Source: Pseudogemmobacter humi (lineage in GTDB: Bacteria; Pseudomonadota; Alphaproteobacteria; Rhodobacterales; Rhodobacteraceae). From it: 64,000 nucleotides of DNA. The position numbers and the translations under genes are program-made. Positions 45,169-55,308 of the stretch are shown piece after piece. How positions within the stretch are numbered: the first letter of the stretch is position 1; every line of letters begins with the position of its first letter. The DNA lies in NCBI RefSeq assembly GCF_900609055.1, contig NZ_UXAW01000048.1, positions 1 to 64,000 of the forward strand, written 5' to 3'. The notes under the pieces are model-generated. The model saw only the letters and a program-made list of their open reading frames with translations, made no database searches and was not told the DNA's origin.

Positions 45169-45257
45169 GGCGGGCGGGGACGGAAGGCGCCCACGCACAG
45201 AGGCGCGCTCCGGCTATGGGCTTGACCGCGGGCGGGCGCGCGGGCGATGGAAGCTGC

Positions 45258-46391
45258 ATGAGAGTGTTTGTCGCGATTCTCGTCTTTCTGTCCGTGGTCG
45301 CCTGCACGCCGCGCGGCCGCATCATCATGCTTGAGGAGCTGCCGCCCGATAAGGTGGCGCTGGCCCAGCAGGTCGCGGTCCGCCAGGCGATCTATGTCGG
45401 CACCTCGCGGCTGGAGGAGAACGGCGAATTCGGCTTCGGCCGCTCGGGCGCGGCGAGTTTCCTGCGTTTCGATATCCTGGTGCCGCGCGACCATGCCCCC
45501 GGCGAGGTGACCTGGCCGCGCAATGCGCGCTCGGCCGATCCGTCGCGGGATTTCCTGACGCTCGCCGATATCAAATTCGCGGGTGAGGCGGCCTTCCGCA
45601 CCGATCTGAAGGCGGCGCTCGGGCGGCGCGGGCAGCGCGACGTGGTCGTTTATGTCCATGGGTTCAACAACACCATGGCCGAAAGCGTCTACCGTGTGGC
45701 GCAGATGCATTACGATCTGAAGGTGCCGGGCGTGGCGGTGCATTACGCATGGCCCTCGCGCGGATCGGCGCTGGGCTATGTCTACGACCGCGATTCGGCG
45801 CTGTTCGGCCGCGACGGGCTTGAGGAGCTGCTGGCCGAGGTGGCCGAGGCCGGGGCGGAGCGGATCGTGATCGTCGCCCATTCGATGGGCGGCGCACTGA
45901 CGATGGAGACTTTGCGTCAGGCCGCGATCCGGGGCGACCGGCGGGTGATGGACCGGCTGGGCGGGGTGATCCTGATCTCGCCCGATCTCGATGTGGATCT
46001 GTTCCGTGCCCAGGCCCATGCGATGGGCGAACTGCCGCAACCCTTCCTGATCTTCGGCAGCCGCCGCGATTCCGTGCTCAATCTGTCGTCGCGGATCGCG
46101 GGCATGCCCGACCGGCTGGGCAATCTGCATGATGTGACGCCGCTTGCGGATCTGAACGTGACCTATTTCGACACCGCCGCCTACAACCAGGGCTCGGGGC
46201 ACAACAATCTGGGCACCTCGCCGGCGCTGTTGCAGCTTCTGGGCGGGATCGCCAATATCGACGCCGCCTTCCGGGCCGAGGCCAGCGCGCGGGTCGGATT
46301 GTTGCCGGGCGTGGTGCTGACGGTCAGGAATGCCACCGCCATCGTGCTGTCGCCGGTCGAGGCGGTGGTCGCGGGCGACCGGGGCCCCTAG
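45258..46391 (+). CDS. DUF900-type alpha/beta-hydrolase lipoprotein
   Basis: A 377-aa lipoprotein: the signal MRVFVAILVFLSVVACTP has a lipobox with C16-type cysteine. The body is an alpha/beta hydrolase of the DUF900 group, with DVVVYVHGFNNTMAESVYRVAQM (oxyanion HGF), VAVHYAWPSRGSALGYVYDRDSA, the nucleophile elbow VIVAHSMGGALTMETLRQ and late Asp/His candidates (SPDLDVDLFRAQ; GHNNLG). Substrate unknown. Its 3' end overlaps the convergent Hint-domain gene by 4 bp. Confidence 0.85.
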   Translation: MRVFVAILVFLSVVACTPRGRIIMLEELPPDKVALAQQVAVRQAIYVGTSRLEENGEFGFGRSGAASFLRFDILVPRDHAPGEVTWPRNARSADPSRDFLTLADIKFAGEAAFRTDLKAALGRRGQRDVVVYVHGFNNTMAESVYRVAQMHYDLKVPGVAVHYAWPSRGSALGYVYDRDSALFGRDGLEELLAEVAEAGAERIVIVAHSMGGALTMETLRQAAIRGDRRVMDRLGGVILISPDLDVDLFRAQAHAMGELPQPFLIFGSRRDSVLNLSSRIAGMPDRLGNLHDVTPLADLNVTYFDTAAYNQGSGHNNLGTSPALLQLLGGIANIDAAFRAEASARVGLLPGVVLTVRNATAIVLSPVEAVVAGDRGP

Positions 46392-47407
46392 GGGCGCATC
46401 CGCGCCAGTGCCGAAAGGAGCGAAAGCGCCTCGTAATCCTCCAGCACCCGGGCGGGCGCCTCTGCCGGGCCGGTAGCCATCAGGCAGCAGCCGTCGGCCT
46501 CGATCAGATGCGGCCCGCCGGTGTCGAGCGCGAGGCAGGGGGTGGTGTCGCGGCGCTGATCGGCGAGCGCGGCCTTGCCATCGATCAGCGATCCGGCGGC
46601 CACCACGATTTCCTCGCTGTCGAAGAGATATTCGATCTCGGACCCGCGCAAGGCGATCATCTGGTCGGCCGAGACCAGCAGGTCGGCGCGGCGCGCGAAC
46701 CAGGGCGCGCGCAGGATCACCGCCGCATGGCTGCCGCGCGAGGGCATCTCGAAATGCCGCACCCCGCGCAGCCGGACCGGCCCGGCGTCGCGGGTGAAGA
46801 TCCAGTCTCCGGTTTGCAATGCGCCCGCCGCCACCGGCCCCGCGGGCGTGTCGATCGGGGTCGCGCGGCCGATCCAGGGGCTGCGCGCGGGCAGCACCCC
46901 GTCCGAGAGCCCGAACCACAGGACCGACAGGTCGCGCCGCCGGATCCCATCGCCCCGGCAGAGCGCCGCCAGCGCCGCTCCGGGCAGGCCCGCCGGAGGC
47001 TGCCCGCGCGGCGGGCGGGCGCGGGCGATCTCCCGGCCCGCGGCGTCCTCCAGCCGCAGCGACCAGGCGCCCGCTTCCCAGGACAGATCCAGCCGCGCGG
47101 CGCGGGTGGTGCAGGGGAGAGGCGCTGCGAGACGCAGGCGCAGCGCGCACTCGCCTTCGCGCCACAACAGCGCAAGGCCCGTGCGCGGGTGGTGGAACAG
47201 CGAGAGCGTCTGCTCACCCGCCTGCCAGTCGAGCAGCACGTCCTGCGGCAGCGGCCAGGACAGCTCGATGCTCAGCCGCCCGCGATCCAGGCGGTCTGGC
47301 AGACGCGCGGGCGCGCTCTGGCCCGAGAGCATCAGCCAGCCGGACCCGGCGACGGAGAGGCCCGCGCATTCAGAGAGGCGATCTGGCTTGTCGGGCTGGC
47401 GGTTCAT
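46388..47407 (-). CDS. Hint-domain protein with altered catalytic residues
   Basis: A 339-aa protein. The N-terminal half (to about residue 165) is beta-rich, with a LamG-like pattern. A Hint_2-type domain starts near 177: WIGRATPIDTPAGPVAAGALQTGDWIFTRDAGPVRLRGV, then LLVSADQMIALRG and EEIVVAAGSLIDG. In active Hint domains the block begins with a nucleophilic Cys, and a later His follows the VSP-type motif; here those positions read W178 and Q249, so self-splicing is not expected. Such Hint proteins are frequent in Rhodobacterales, often with secreted partners; function unknown. Confidence 0.8.
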   Translation of the reverse strand: MNRQPDKPDRLSECAGLSVAGSGWLMLSGQSAPARLPDRLDRGRLSIELSWPLPQDVLLDWQAGEQTLSLFHHPRTGLALLWREGECALRLRLAAPLPCTTRAARLDLSWEAGAWSLRLEDAAGREIARARPPRGQPPAGLPGAALAALCRGDGIRRRDLSVLWFGLSDGVLPARSPWIGRATPIDTPAGPVAAGALQTGDWIFTRDAGPVRLRGVRHFEMPSRGSHAAVILRAPWFARRADLLVSADQMIALRGSEIEYLFDSEEIVVAAGSLIDGKAALADQRRDTTPCLALDTGGPHLIEADGCCLMATGPAEAPARVLEDYEALSLLSALARMRP

Positions 47408-47568
47408 CGTTCCCTGTGTGCCCTGCGGGGGAACAGCTAACCGCGCGCCGCCGCCGCTGTCATCCGGCGATTGCGCGCCTCTGCACTTTCCCGGCCTCCG
47501 GTTGCCGGTGCGCCACGCCGTCGGCGGTTGCCGAAGGACTGCCGCGCGATTAAGCCTGTGCTGCCAGA

Positions 47569-48735
47569 ATGGAGACCATGATGCCCGCCGTTTCCCCCGT
47601 CGATCCTGTGGACCTCACCGCCCGGCTGATCCGCTGCAATTCGGTCACCCCGGCCGAGGGCGGCGCGCTGCTGCTGCTGGAGGACCTGCTGAGCGGCGCG
47701 GGCTTCACCTGCACCCGTGTTGATCGCGGCGGCATCGCCAATCTCTTCGCCCGCTGGGGCGCGCGGGGCGCCAATCGCTCGTTCGGCTTCAACGGCCATA
47801 CCGATGTGGTGCCGGTCGGCGATCTTGCGGCCTGGACGCGCGATCCCTTCGGGGCCGAGGTGGAGGGCGGCTGGATGTATGGCCGCGGCGCCACCGATAT
47901 GAAATCCGGGGTCGCCGCCTTCGCCGCCGCCGCGGTGGATTTCGTGCGCGAGACGCCGCCTCACGGCGCGGTGATCCTCGCCATCACCGGCGATGAGGAA
48001 GACGTGGCGACCGACGGCACCGTGGCTTTGCTGGACTGGATGGCGGTTGAGGGCGAGCGGATGACGCATTGTCTGGTGGGCGAGCCGACCTGCCCTGACC
48101 GGATGGGCGAGATGATGAAGATCGGCCGTCGCGGCAGCCTGACCGCGCGCTTCGCGGCGCAGGGTGTGCAGGGCCATTCCGCCTATCCGCACCGGGCGAA
48201 GAACCCGCTCACCGCGCTGGTGAAGCTGCTGGCCCGGCTGGAGGCGCAGCCGCTGGATCAGGGCAGCGCGCATTTCGACGCCTCGACGCTGGCGATCACC
48301 ACCATCGACTGCGGCAATCCGGCGACCAATGTGATCCCGGCGCGCGGCACGGCGGTGGTGAACATCCGCTTCAACGATCTGCACAGCGGCGAGAGCCTGA
48401 CCGGCTGGCTGCGCGGCCAGGCCGCAGAGGTGCAGGCCGAGACCGGGGTGCAGATCGACACCCGGGTCTCGGTCTCGGGCGAGAGCTTCCTGACGCCCCC
48501 GGGCGATTTCTCGGAGCTGATCCGCCGCGCGGTCGAGGCGGAAACCGGGGTCAGCCCGGAGTATTCCACCTCCGGCGGCACTTCGGATGCGCGTTTCGTC
48601 AAGGACCATTGCCCGGTGGTGGAATTCGGTCTGGTCGGCAAGACCATGCACCAGGTGGATGAGCGGGTCGAGGTGGCGCAGATCCGCCAGCTCAAGGCGA
48701 TCTATACCCGTATCCTGCGCGAGTATTTCGCGTGA
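47569..48735 (+). CDS. dapE: Succinyl-diaminopimelate desuccinylase
   Basis: A 388-aa M20-family zinc hydrolase that forms LL-diaminopimelate for lysine and peptidoglycan. Motifs: [13 protein letters not shown] (metal His/Asp), [29 protein letters not shown] (catalytic Glu pair), [36 protein letters not shown] and [25 protein letters not shown]. Starts at 47569, 47578 and 47581 are all possible. Its stop overlaps a GNAT gene (GTGA). lysA, the last step of the same pathway, is at 62104. Confidence 0.96.
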   Translation: METMMPAVSPVDPVDLTARLIRCNSVTPAEGGALLLLEDLLSGAGFTCTRVDRGGIANLFARWGARGANRSFGFNGHTDVVPVGDLAAWTRDPFGAEVEGGWMYGRGATDMKSGVAAFAAAAVDFVRETPPHGAVILAITGDEEDVATDGTVALLDWMAVEGERMTHCLVGEPTCPDRMGEMMKIGRRGSLTARFAAQGVQGHSAYPHRAKNPLTALVKLLARLEAQPLDQGSAHFDASTLAITTIDCGNPATNVIPARGTAVVNIRFNDLHSGESLTGWLRGQAAEVQAETGVQIDTRVSVSGESFLTPPGDFSELIRRAVEAETGVSPEYSTSGGTSDARFVKDHCPVVEFGLVGKTMHQVDERVEVAQIRQLKAIYTRILREYFA

Positions 48736-49148
48736 TCGTCGGGCCGACGACCGATCTGGCTGCCTGCCATGCCTTGCGCCGCCGGGTGTTCATCGAGGAA
48801 CAGCTTGTCTCCGAGGCCGAGGAACTCGACGGGCTGGACGAGGGCGCGCTGCATCTGCTGGCGCAGATCGACGGCCGCCCGGTCGGCACCGCCCGCATCC
48901 TGATCAGGGGCGAGACCGGCAAGATCGGCCGGGTCTGCGTGCTGGCAGAGGCCCGCGGCCAGGGCATCGGCGCGGCGCTGATGCGCGCGGCGCTGGCGGA
49001 ACTGCGCACCCTCCCCGGTATGACCCGGGCGAAGCTGGGCGCGCAGATCCATGCGCTCGGCTTCTACGAGGCGCTCGGCTTCCGCGCCTTCGGCCCGGAA
49101 TACGACGACGCCGGCATCGCGCATCGCGACATGGAGCTGATGCTGTGA
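48732..49148 (+). CDS. GNAT-family N-acetyltransferase
   Basis: A 138-aa acetyltransferase of the ElaA/YjcF type. [43 protein letters not shown] leads into the acetyl-CoA-binding motif [23 protein letters not shown] and the end [33 protein letters not shown]. The start is GTG, overlapping the dapE stop, so translation is coupled. The substrate is unknown. Confidence 0.9.
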   Translation: MIVGPTTDLAACHALRRRVFIEEQLVSEAEELDGLDEGALHLLAQIDGRPVGTARILIRGETGKIGRVCVLAEARGQGIGAALMRAALAELRTLPGMTRAKLGAQIHALGFYEALGFRAFGPEYDDAGIAHRDMELML

Positions 49149-49207
49149 TCCTTTACCTCGGGCGCGCGGGGGGGTAATCCCTCCCCGTCCAGTCTGAGAG
49201 GCTTGCC

Positions 49208-51769
49208 ATGTCGTCGCGCTACGAACCTTCGGTCATCGAAACCAAATGGCAGTCCGCCTGGGACGAGGCCGGGGTCTTCACCGCCAAAGCCGATCCGGCA
49301 AAGCCGAAATATTACGTGCTTGAGATGTTCCCCTATCCGTCGGGGCGCATCCATATGGGCCATGTGCGCAACTACACGATGGGCGATGTGGTGGCGCGCT
49401 ATAAGGCGTCCTGCGGGTTCTCGGTGCTGCATCCGATGGGCTGGGACGCGTTCGGGATGCCCGCCGAGAATGCCGCGATGGAGCGTGGCGGCCATCCGCG
49501 CGACTGGACCTATGGCAATATCGCTGACATGAAGGCACAGATGAAGCCGCTCGGCCTGTCGATCGACTGGAGCCGCGAATTCGCCACCTGCGACCCGGAA
49601 TATTACGGCCAGCAGCAGGCGATGTTCCTCGACATGCTGGAGAAGGGTCTCGTCTATCGCAAGGCGGCGGTGGTGAACTGGGATCCGGTCGATATGACCG
49701 TGCTCGCGAACGAGCAGGTGATCGACGGCAAGGGCTGGCGCTCGGGCGCGGCGGTGGAGCGGCGCGAGCTGACGCAATGGTTCTTCCGCATCTCGGATAT
49801 GGCCGGGGATCTGCTCGATTCGCTCGACGGGCTGACGCACTGGCCCGAGAAGGTGCGCCTGATGCAGGCCAACTGGATCGGCAAGTCGCGCGGGCTGCAA
49901 TTCGCCTTTGAAACCGTGGGCGCGCCGGAAGGGTTCGACCGGCTGGAGGTCTATACCACCCGCCCCGATACGCTGATGGGCGCGAGCTTCGCCGGGATCT
50001 CGCCCGACCATCCGCTGGCAAAGGCGCTGGAAGCGCAGGATCCGAAGATCGCCGCCTTCGTCGCCGAGGCGCGCCGCGGCGGCACCACCGAAGAGGCGCT
50101 GCAAACTGCCGAGAAGCTGGGGATGGACACCGGCATCCGGGTGAAGCACCCGCTCGACCCCGCGCGCGAACTGCCGGTTTATATCGCGAACTTCATCCTG
50201 ATGGATTACGGCACCGGCGCGATCTTCGGCTGCCCGGCACATGACCAGCGCGATTTCGAGTTCGCCAGCAAATACGGCCTGCCGATCCCGTCGGTCTTCG
50301 TGGCCGAGGGCGCGCAGGAGGCTCCGCTGGCCGAGGCCTTCACCCCCGCGAAATCCGAGCCCGTGCAATATATCCGCGGCGTGGTCACGAACCGGGTGAT
50401 GACCGGCGACGAGGCTTTGGCCGAGGCGATCAAACTGGCCGAGGACAAGGGCTTCGGCCAGGGCGTCACAAAGTTCCGCCTGCGCGACTGGGGCCTGTCG
50501 CGCCAGCGCTACTGGGGCTGCCCGATCCCGGTGGTGCACTGCCCGGCCTGCGGCGTGGTGCCCGAGAAGAAGGAAAACCTGCCGGTCGAACTGCCCTATG
50601 ACGTCAGCTTCGACAAGCCCGGCAATCCTCTGGATCGCCATCCCAGCTGGCGCGACGTGGCCTGCCCGAACTGCGGTGCCGCGGCGAAGCGCGAAACCGA
50701 CACGATGGACACGTTCGTCGATTCGTCCTGGTATTACGCCCGCTTCACCTCGCCGCGCGCGCAGACGCCGACCGTTGCGGCGGATGCGGATTACTGGATG
50801 AACGTCGATCAGTATATCGGCGGCATCGAACACGCGATCCTGCATCTGTTGTATTCGCGTTTCTTTGCCCGGGCGATGAACGAGACCGGCCACCTGCCCG
50901 CCAGATCGCGCGAGCCCTTCGAGGCCCTGTTCACCCAGGGCATGGTCACGCATGAGATCTACAAGACCACCGACGACAAGGGCCGCCCGGTCTGGCATCT
51001 GCCTGAAGAGGTCATTCGCACCGATGAGGGCGCCACGCTGAAAGACGGCACCCCGGTCGAGATCATCCCCTCGGCCAAGATGTCGAAATCGAAGAAGAAC
51101 GTCGTCGATCCGATGAACATCATCGCGGCCTACGGCGCCGATACCGCGCGCTGGTTCGTGATGTCGGACTCCCCGCCCGAGCGCGATGTGGAATGGACCG
51201 CCGCCGGGGCCGAGGCCACGCATAAACACCTCTCGCGGGTCTGGTCGCTGTGTTCGCGCATCGGCACCATGCCCGCGGATCACACCGGCCCGGGCGACAC
51301 CGATCTGCGCAAGGCCACCGCCCGCGCCGTGGAGGAGGTGACGCGCTCGATCGAGAGCTTCGCCTTCAACAAGGCGATCGCCGGGCTTTACGCCTTCACA
51401 AACACCATCGCGAAGGCCGATGCCTCGACCCCGGTGATGAAGGAAGCCATGCGCACGCTTGGCCAGCTCATGTCGCCGATGACGCCGCATATCGCGGAAT
51501 CGATCTGGGCCTATCAGGGCGGGCAGGGGCTGTGCGCCCGCGCGCCTTGGCCCAAGGCCGATCCGGCGCTGCTGGTGGACGATACCGTCACCCTGCCGAT
51601 CCAGATCAACGGCAAGAGGCGGGCGGAAATCAGCGTGGCGAAGGATCTGCCCGCGCCCGAGGTTGAAAAGCTGGCGCTGGCGCATGAGGATGTGGTCAAA
51701 TTCCTTGCCGGAAACCCGGTGAAGAAGATCATCGTCGTCCCGGGTCGCATCATCAATGTCGTCGCCTAG
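49208..51769 (+). CDS. leuS: Leucyl-tRNA synthetase
   Basis: An 853-aa class I synthetase. It has the HIGH-type motif HMGH (49-52) in [20 protein letters not shown], a CP1 editing domain with [19 protein letters not shown] and the T-rich and D-containing editing sites, a zinc-like Cys pair region ([27 protein letters not shown]), and [14 protein letters not shown], the KMSKS loop. The C-terminal domain ends RIINVVA. The lptE start lies 14 bp inside its 3' end, and holA follows: the common alphaproteobacterial order. Confidence 0.98.
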   Translation: MSSRYEPSVIETKWQSAWDEAGVFTAKADPAKPKYYVLEMFPYPSGRIHMGHVRNYTMGDVVARYKASCGFSVLHPMGWDAFGMPAENAAMERGGHPRDWTYGNIADMKAQMKPLGLSIDWSREFATCDPEYYGQQQAMFLDMLEKGLVYRKAAVVNWDPVDMTVLANEQVIDGKGWRSGAAVERRELTQWFFRISDMAGDLLDSLDGLTHWPEKVRLMQANWIGKSRGLQFAFETVGAPEGFDRLEVYTTRPDTLMGASFAGISPDHPLAKALEAQDPKIAAFVAEARRGGTTEEALQTAEKLGMDTGIRVKHPLDPARELPVYIANFILMDYGTGAIFGCPAHDQRDFEFASKYGLPIPSVFVAEGAQEAPLAEAFTPAKSEPVQYIRGVVTNRVMTGDEALAEAIKLAEDKGFGQGVTKFRLRDWGLSRQRYWGCPIPVVHCPACGVVPEKKENLPVELPYDVSFDKPGNPLDRHPSWRDVACPNCGAAAKRETDTMDTFVDSSWYYARFTSPRAQTPTVAADADYWMNVDQYIGGIEHAILHLLYSRFFARAMNETGHLPARSREPFEALFTQGMVTHEIYKTTDDKGRPVWHLPEEVIRTDEGATLKDGTPVEIIPSAKMSKSKKNVVDPMNIIAAYGADTARWFVMSDSPPERDVEWTAAGAEATHKHLSRVWSLCSRIGTMPADHTGPGDTDLRKATARAVEEVTRSIESFAFNKAIAGLYAFTNTIAKADASTPVMKEAMRTLGQLMSPMTPHIAESIWAYQGGQGLCARAPWPKADPALLVDDTVTLPIQINGKRRAEISVAKDLPAPEVEKLALAHEDVVKFLAGNPVKKIIVVPGRIINVVA

Positions 51770-52253
51770 AAAATCAGGGCCTGACCGCCGCGCCTTCCTG
51801 ATCATGCCGCTGGCGCTTGCCGCCTGCGGCTTCACCCCGGCCTATCAGAAGGGCGGCCCGGCCGAGGCGCTGCTCGGCACGGTGCGCGCGGCGGATCCCT
51901 CGACGAAGGACGCTTTCGCCTTCGTGCAGCGGATCGAGGAACGCCTGGGCCGCCCCGAGCGCCACGCTTACGACCTGACCTATGAGATCGGCACCCGCAC
52001 CGTGGGCGTCGGCATCACCGCCGACAACCGCACCACGCGCTACAATCTTGAGGGCTGGGTCCGCTACCGGCTGGTGGACGGCGCGGGCACCACGGTCGCC
52101 CAGGGCCGGGCGCAGAGCTTCACCGCTTTCGCGGCCACCGGCTCGACCGTGGCGATGCTGGCGGCGGAAGAAGACGCCCAGGTCCGCCTGATGCGGATCC
52201 TCGCCGATCAGGTGGTGGCGCAGATGATCGCGCAACTCGCGCGGCGGGGCTGA
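51756..52253 (+). CDS. lptE: LPS-assembly lipoprotein LptE
   Basis: A 165-aa outer-membrane lipoprotein that plugs LptD for LPS insertion. The N-terminus has a Tat/Sec-like signal [21 protein letters not shown] with lipobox cysteine; the CGFxPxY start after the lipobox is a hallmark of alphaproteobacterial LptE. The body is beta-strand-rich ([32 protein letters not shown]). It lies between leuS and holA with a 14-bp overlap and a 1-bp gap. Confidence 0.9.
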   Translation: MSSPRKSGPDRRAFLIMPLALAACGFTPAYQKGGPAEALLGTVRAADPSTKDAFAFVQRIEERLGRPERHAYDLTYEIGTRTVGVGITADNRTTRYNLEGWVRYRLVDGAGTTVAQGRAQSFTAFAATGSTVAMLAAEEDAQVRLMRILADQVVAQMIAQLARRG

Positions 52254-52254
52254 G

Positions 52255-53268
52255 ATGCTCTTACGCGGGGCCGAGGCCAGCCGCTATCTCGCCAAACCCG
52301 ATCCTGCGCGGGCGGGGCTTCTGATCTTCGGCGCCGATGCGATGCGGGTCGCGCTGAAACGGCAGGAGGCGATCCTCGCGCTGATCGGCCCCGAGGGCGA
52401 GGCCGAGATGCGGCTCTCGCGGATGTCCGGCGCCGATCTGCGCAAGGACGCCGCCGCGCTGAACGACGCGGTGAAGGCGGTCGGCTTCTTCCCCGGCCCG
52501 CGCGCGGCCTTCGTCGAGGATGCGACCGACGGGCTGACCGAAACCATCGCCGCCACGCTGAAAGACTGGAGGCCGGGCGATGCGGTGGTGGTGGTGACCG
52601 CGGGCGAGCTGAAGGGCAAATCCGCGCTGAAAACCCTGTTCGAGAAACATCCGAACGCGATCTGCATCGGCCTCTACGACGACCCGCCCACCCGCGAGGA
52701 GATCGAGGCCGAGTTGAAGAAGGCCGGCCTCTCGCGGATCGAGCCCGAGGCGATGGCCGATCTGAACACGCTGGCCCGCGCGCTCGACCCCGGCGATTTC
52801 CGCCAGACGCTGGAGAAGATCGCGCTCTACAAATGGCACGACGATACGGCCCTGACCCCGGCCGAGGTGGCGGCGCTGGCGCCCGCGACCATCGAGACCG
52901 AGGTGGACGAGCTGCTCCATGCCGTGGCCGAGGGCGAGGGGCGGCGGGTGGGCCTTCTGATGCAGCGGCTGGCGGGGCAGGGGATGCTGCCGGTCACTTT
53001 GTGCATCCAGGCGCTCAGGCATTTCCGCAGCCTGCATATCGCGGCCAGCGATCCGGGCGGGCCGCAGATCGGGCTGCAAAAGGCGCGGGTGTTCGGCCCG
53101 CGCCGCGACCGGATGCAGAATCAGCTGCGCGCCTGGGGCCAGCGCACGCTGGAGCCGGTGATCGCCGATCTGGTCGAGGCGGATCTGACTTTGCGCTCCT
53201 CGGCCAAGGTTCCGGGCCTGGCGCTGATGGAGCGCACGCTGCTGCGCATCGCCATGACGCGGCGCTAG
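52255..53268 (+). CDS. holA: DNA polymerase III subunit delta
   Basis: A 337-aa clamp-loader subunit that opens the beta clamp. It matches HolA in order and length: GLLIFGADAMRVALKRQEAILALIGPEGEAEMRLSRMSGADLRKD, VKAVGFFPGPRAAFVEDATDGL, the RecQ-like AGELKGKSALKTLFEKHPNAICIGLYDD, RALDPGDFRQTLEKIALYKWHDD and the C-terminal ALRHFRSLH domain. The start is 1 bp after the lptE stop. A hairpin follows between it and the convergent DUF3576 gene. Confidence 0.95.
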   Translation: MLLRGAEASRYLAKPDPARAGLLIFGADAMRVALKRQEAILALIGPEGEAEMRLSRMSGADLRKDAAALNDAVKAVGFFPGPRAAFVEDATDGLTETIAATLKDWRPGDAVVVVTAGELKGKSALKTLFEKHPNAICIGLYDDPPTREEIEAELKKAGLSRIEPEAMADLNTLARALDPGDFRQTLEKIALYKWHDDTALTPAEVAALAPATIETEVDELLHAVAEGEGRRVGLLMQRLAGQGMLPVTLCIQALRHFRSLHIAASDPGGPQIGLQKARVFGPRRDRMQNQLRAWGQRTLEPVIADLVEADLTLRSSAKVPGLALMERTLLRIAMTRR

Positions 53269-53281
53269 CGGCAAAGGAAAA

Positions 53282-53301
53282 GGGCGGGATCTCTCCCGCC
53301 C
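53282..53301 (-). terminator. Hairpin terminator, mainly for the DUF3576 gene
   Basis: GGGCGGGA (53282-53289) pairs with TCCCGCCC (53294-53301), TCTC loop. On the minus strand the stem is followed by TTTTCCTTT, so it works for the DUF3576 gene. It can also end holA. Confidence 0.85.
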
Positions 53302-53339
53302 GCCTGTCCGTCGATATCCGTGCGTTTACTTCCGTCGGA

Positions 53340-53855
53340 TCACAGCCTGCTGTCGCGGATGCGCAACTGGCGCGCGCGGGTCAGGATTGCATCCTCGACC
53401 GCGCGGACGGTTTCGGGCGCCACCGCCCCGCCGCCCTGGCTTTGCAGCGAGACCCGAAGGCTGCGCGCTTCCAGCGCCGGATCCTGGACATAGATCGTCG
53501 CGCGATAGGCCCGCCCGCCGCCGGGGGGGCGGCCATAGCCGGTGACGATCACCCCGGTGAAGGGATCGACCGTCTCGATGGGCAGGAAATTCAGCACCTC
53601 AAGGCTGGCCTGCCAGAGATATTTGTTCACCTCGACCGTGACATTGGGGTCTTCAGAGCGGAACATGCCCCAGATGGTGCCGCTTTTCGCGCGCGCCTCG
53701 CGCTCGCGCGCGGTTCCCAAGAGCGGTGAGTTCTGGCCGGTGGCGAATGTGCGCTCGCCCGAACCGCCGGTGCCGGTGGAATTCCCGCCACAGGCGGCAA
53801 GGATCAGAATCATGCCCCCGCTGAGCGCGAGACGCGCGGCATTTGCCAAGGTCAT
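53340..53855 (-). CDS. DUF3576 lipoprotein
   Basis: A 171-aa lipoprotein of the alphaproteobacterial DUF3576 family. Signal and lipobox: LALSGGMILILAACGGN. The conserved core is GTIWGMFRSEDPNVTVEVNKYLWQASLEVLNFLPIETVDPFTGVIVTGYGRPPGG and then YRATIYVQDPALEARSLRVSLQSQGGG. The start is ATG 53853-53855 with GGAGGATCCCA upstream; a good promoter precedes it. In several alphas the family lies by leuS-lptE-holA, and an outer-membrane role is suspected from that. Function is not established. Confidence 0.9.
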   Translation of the reverse strand: MTLANAARLALSGGMILILAACGGNSTGTGGSGERTFATGQNSPLLGTAREREARAKSGTIWGMFRSEDPNVTVEVNKYLWQASLEVLNFLPIETVDPFTGVIVTGYGRPPGGGRAYRATIYVQDPALEARSLRVSLQSQGGGAVAPETVRAVEDAILTRARQLRIRDSRL

Positions 53856-53881
53856 TGGGATCCTCCGGTCAACACAGATGT

Positions 53882-53910
53882 TGTCTAGCCTGGGGCCTGG
53901 GGCCGAACAA
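53882..53910 (-). promoter_or_regulatory. Candidate promoter of the DUF3576 lipoprotein
   Basis: On the minus strand TTGTTC (53910-53905), a 17-bp spacer, TAGACA (53887-53882). It would start transcription about 20 bp before the ATG, which just leaves room for the ribosome binding site. Confidence 0.5.
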
Positions 53911-54150
53911 GGGCTTTCGGGCGGCTGTCCGCCCGGCAGGGCAAGGCTTCGCCGCGCCCGGGCGGCGGTGCCGGCCGCGAAAAGCCCGGTGGCGCGACTG
54001 TGGCATTGGTGCACCATGGTTGCGGCGTTTCCGGGGCGCCCCCGCCATCATCATTGCAATCAGGGGCGCAGAGGCGGAAATACACTCCATACCCAATTCG
54101 GATTCCCCTGAGTTGGGCTGCATCCTTAGAAGTCAATCGAGGGAAAACGA

Positions 54151-55143
54151 ATGAAAAAGCTTCTCATCGCAACCACCGCTCTGGTCGCCACCGGCGGTAT
54201 GGCTGCCGCTGACGTCACCATCTCGGGTTACGGCCGCTTCGGTCTGGAATATATCGAAGACCGCAACAATGATCCGCTTGCGGAAGACACCGTGATCTCC
54301 AGCCGTCTGCGTTTCAACATCGACGCAACCACCGAAACCGATGTCGGCGTGACCTTCGGCGCCCGTCTGCGCGTTCAGTATGACGATGGCGATACCTATG
54401 GCGACTTCAACACCGCCCAGTTCTCGGTCGGCTACGAAGGCCTGACCGTCTCGGTCGGCAACGTCGACACCGCTTTCGACTCGGTCGCCCTGACCTACAA
54501 TTCGGAAATGGGCTACCAGGACTTCTCGTATGGCGACGCTGACGGCGGCAACACTTCGAACTTCTTCGCCTACAACTCGAAGGGTTCGATCAGTTCGGTG
54601 ACGCCCGGCTATACCGGCGTCGCTGCGACCTACTCGATCTCGGGCGTGAATCTGTACTTCTCGTATGTCGACCCGGATCAGTATGCCAGCTCGCTGCCGG
54701 CCACCGTTGGCGAAGAGCTCGGCATCGCCGCCGACTGGACGAACGGCCAGTTCTCGGTCGCCGGTTCGTTCGTGTCGAACGCCGCTGGCGTGGACGGTGC
54801 TGACCTTCTGTTCGTCGGTGCTGCCTATAACTTCGGCGCCGGCAATGTCGGCCTGAACTACTACGATCAGGACATCCTGAGCATCGTTCCGGGCGACAGC
54901 GGCAGCCAGGTTACCCTGTGGGGCGACTACAACTTCGGCGCGACCACCGTCAAAGCCTACATCTCGGAACTGGACCTCGACAGCGGTCTGAACACCGACA
55001 CCGCCTACGGCCTCGGCGCTGACTACTCGCTGGGCGAAGGTGCTCGCCTCTCGGGTTCGATCCAGTCGGGCTGGGGTGACGCGGCAAGCGGCTGGACCAA
55101 CACCTCCACCCGCGCCGACATCGGCGTTCGCTTCGACTTCTGA
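54151..55143 (+). CDS. Rhodobacter-type outer-membrane porin
   Basis: A 330-aa porin with signal MKKLLIATTALVATGGMAAA and a mature start DVTISGYGRFGLEY as in the R. capsulatus porin family; a C-terminal aromatic residue (RADIGVRFDF) signals BAM insertion. Alternating beta strands, Tyr/Trp girdles, acidic loops and a low Cys count are visible. It forms a general diffusion trimer. Codon use is strongly biased, as for a highly expressed protein. About 295 bp of leader lies upstream, and a strong terminator follows 21 bp after the stop. Confidence 0.95.
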   Translation: MKKLLIATTALVATGGMAAADVTISGYGRFGLEYIEDRNNDPLAEDTVISSRLRFNIDATTETDVGVTFGARLRVQYDDGDTYGDFNTAQFSVGYEGLTVSVGNVDTAFDSVALTYNSEMGYQDFSYGDADGGNTSNFFAYNSKGSISSVTPGYTGVAATYSISGVNLYFSYVDPDQYASSLPATVGEELGIAADWTNGQFSVAGSFVSNAAGVDGADLLFVGAAYNFGAGNVGLNYYDQDILSIVPGDSGSQVTLWGDYNFGATTVKAYISELDLDSGLNTDTAYGLGADYSLGEGARLSGSIQSGWGDAASGWTNTSTRADIGVRFDF

Positions 55144-55164
55144 TCTTACGATCAGCGGTTACGG

Positions 55165-55197
55165 AAAGAGCGGGCTTTTGCCCGCTCTTTTCTTTTC
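55165..55197 (+). terminator. Rho-independent terminator of the porin gene
   Basis: AAAGAGCGGGC (55165-55175) and GCCCGCTCTTT (55080+100 to 55190, i.e. 55180-55190) form a perfect 11-bp stem with a TTTT loop, followed by TCTTTTCT. Confidence 0.95.
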
Positions 55198-55308
55198 TGC
55201 GCCTCGCTGTCGGAGCACCGCCCCGTCCTTTCCTTTTCCCGCCGCTCTGCCTAACCTGCGCCGGAGAAGGCCGCCTCTCTCTCGCGGGCGGAAAGGAAGG
55301 AAGACGGC

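Noticed and set aside
49064-51835. Long minus-strand frame opposite leuS
   Set aside because: A shadow of leuS, with no ribosome binding site or known domain.
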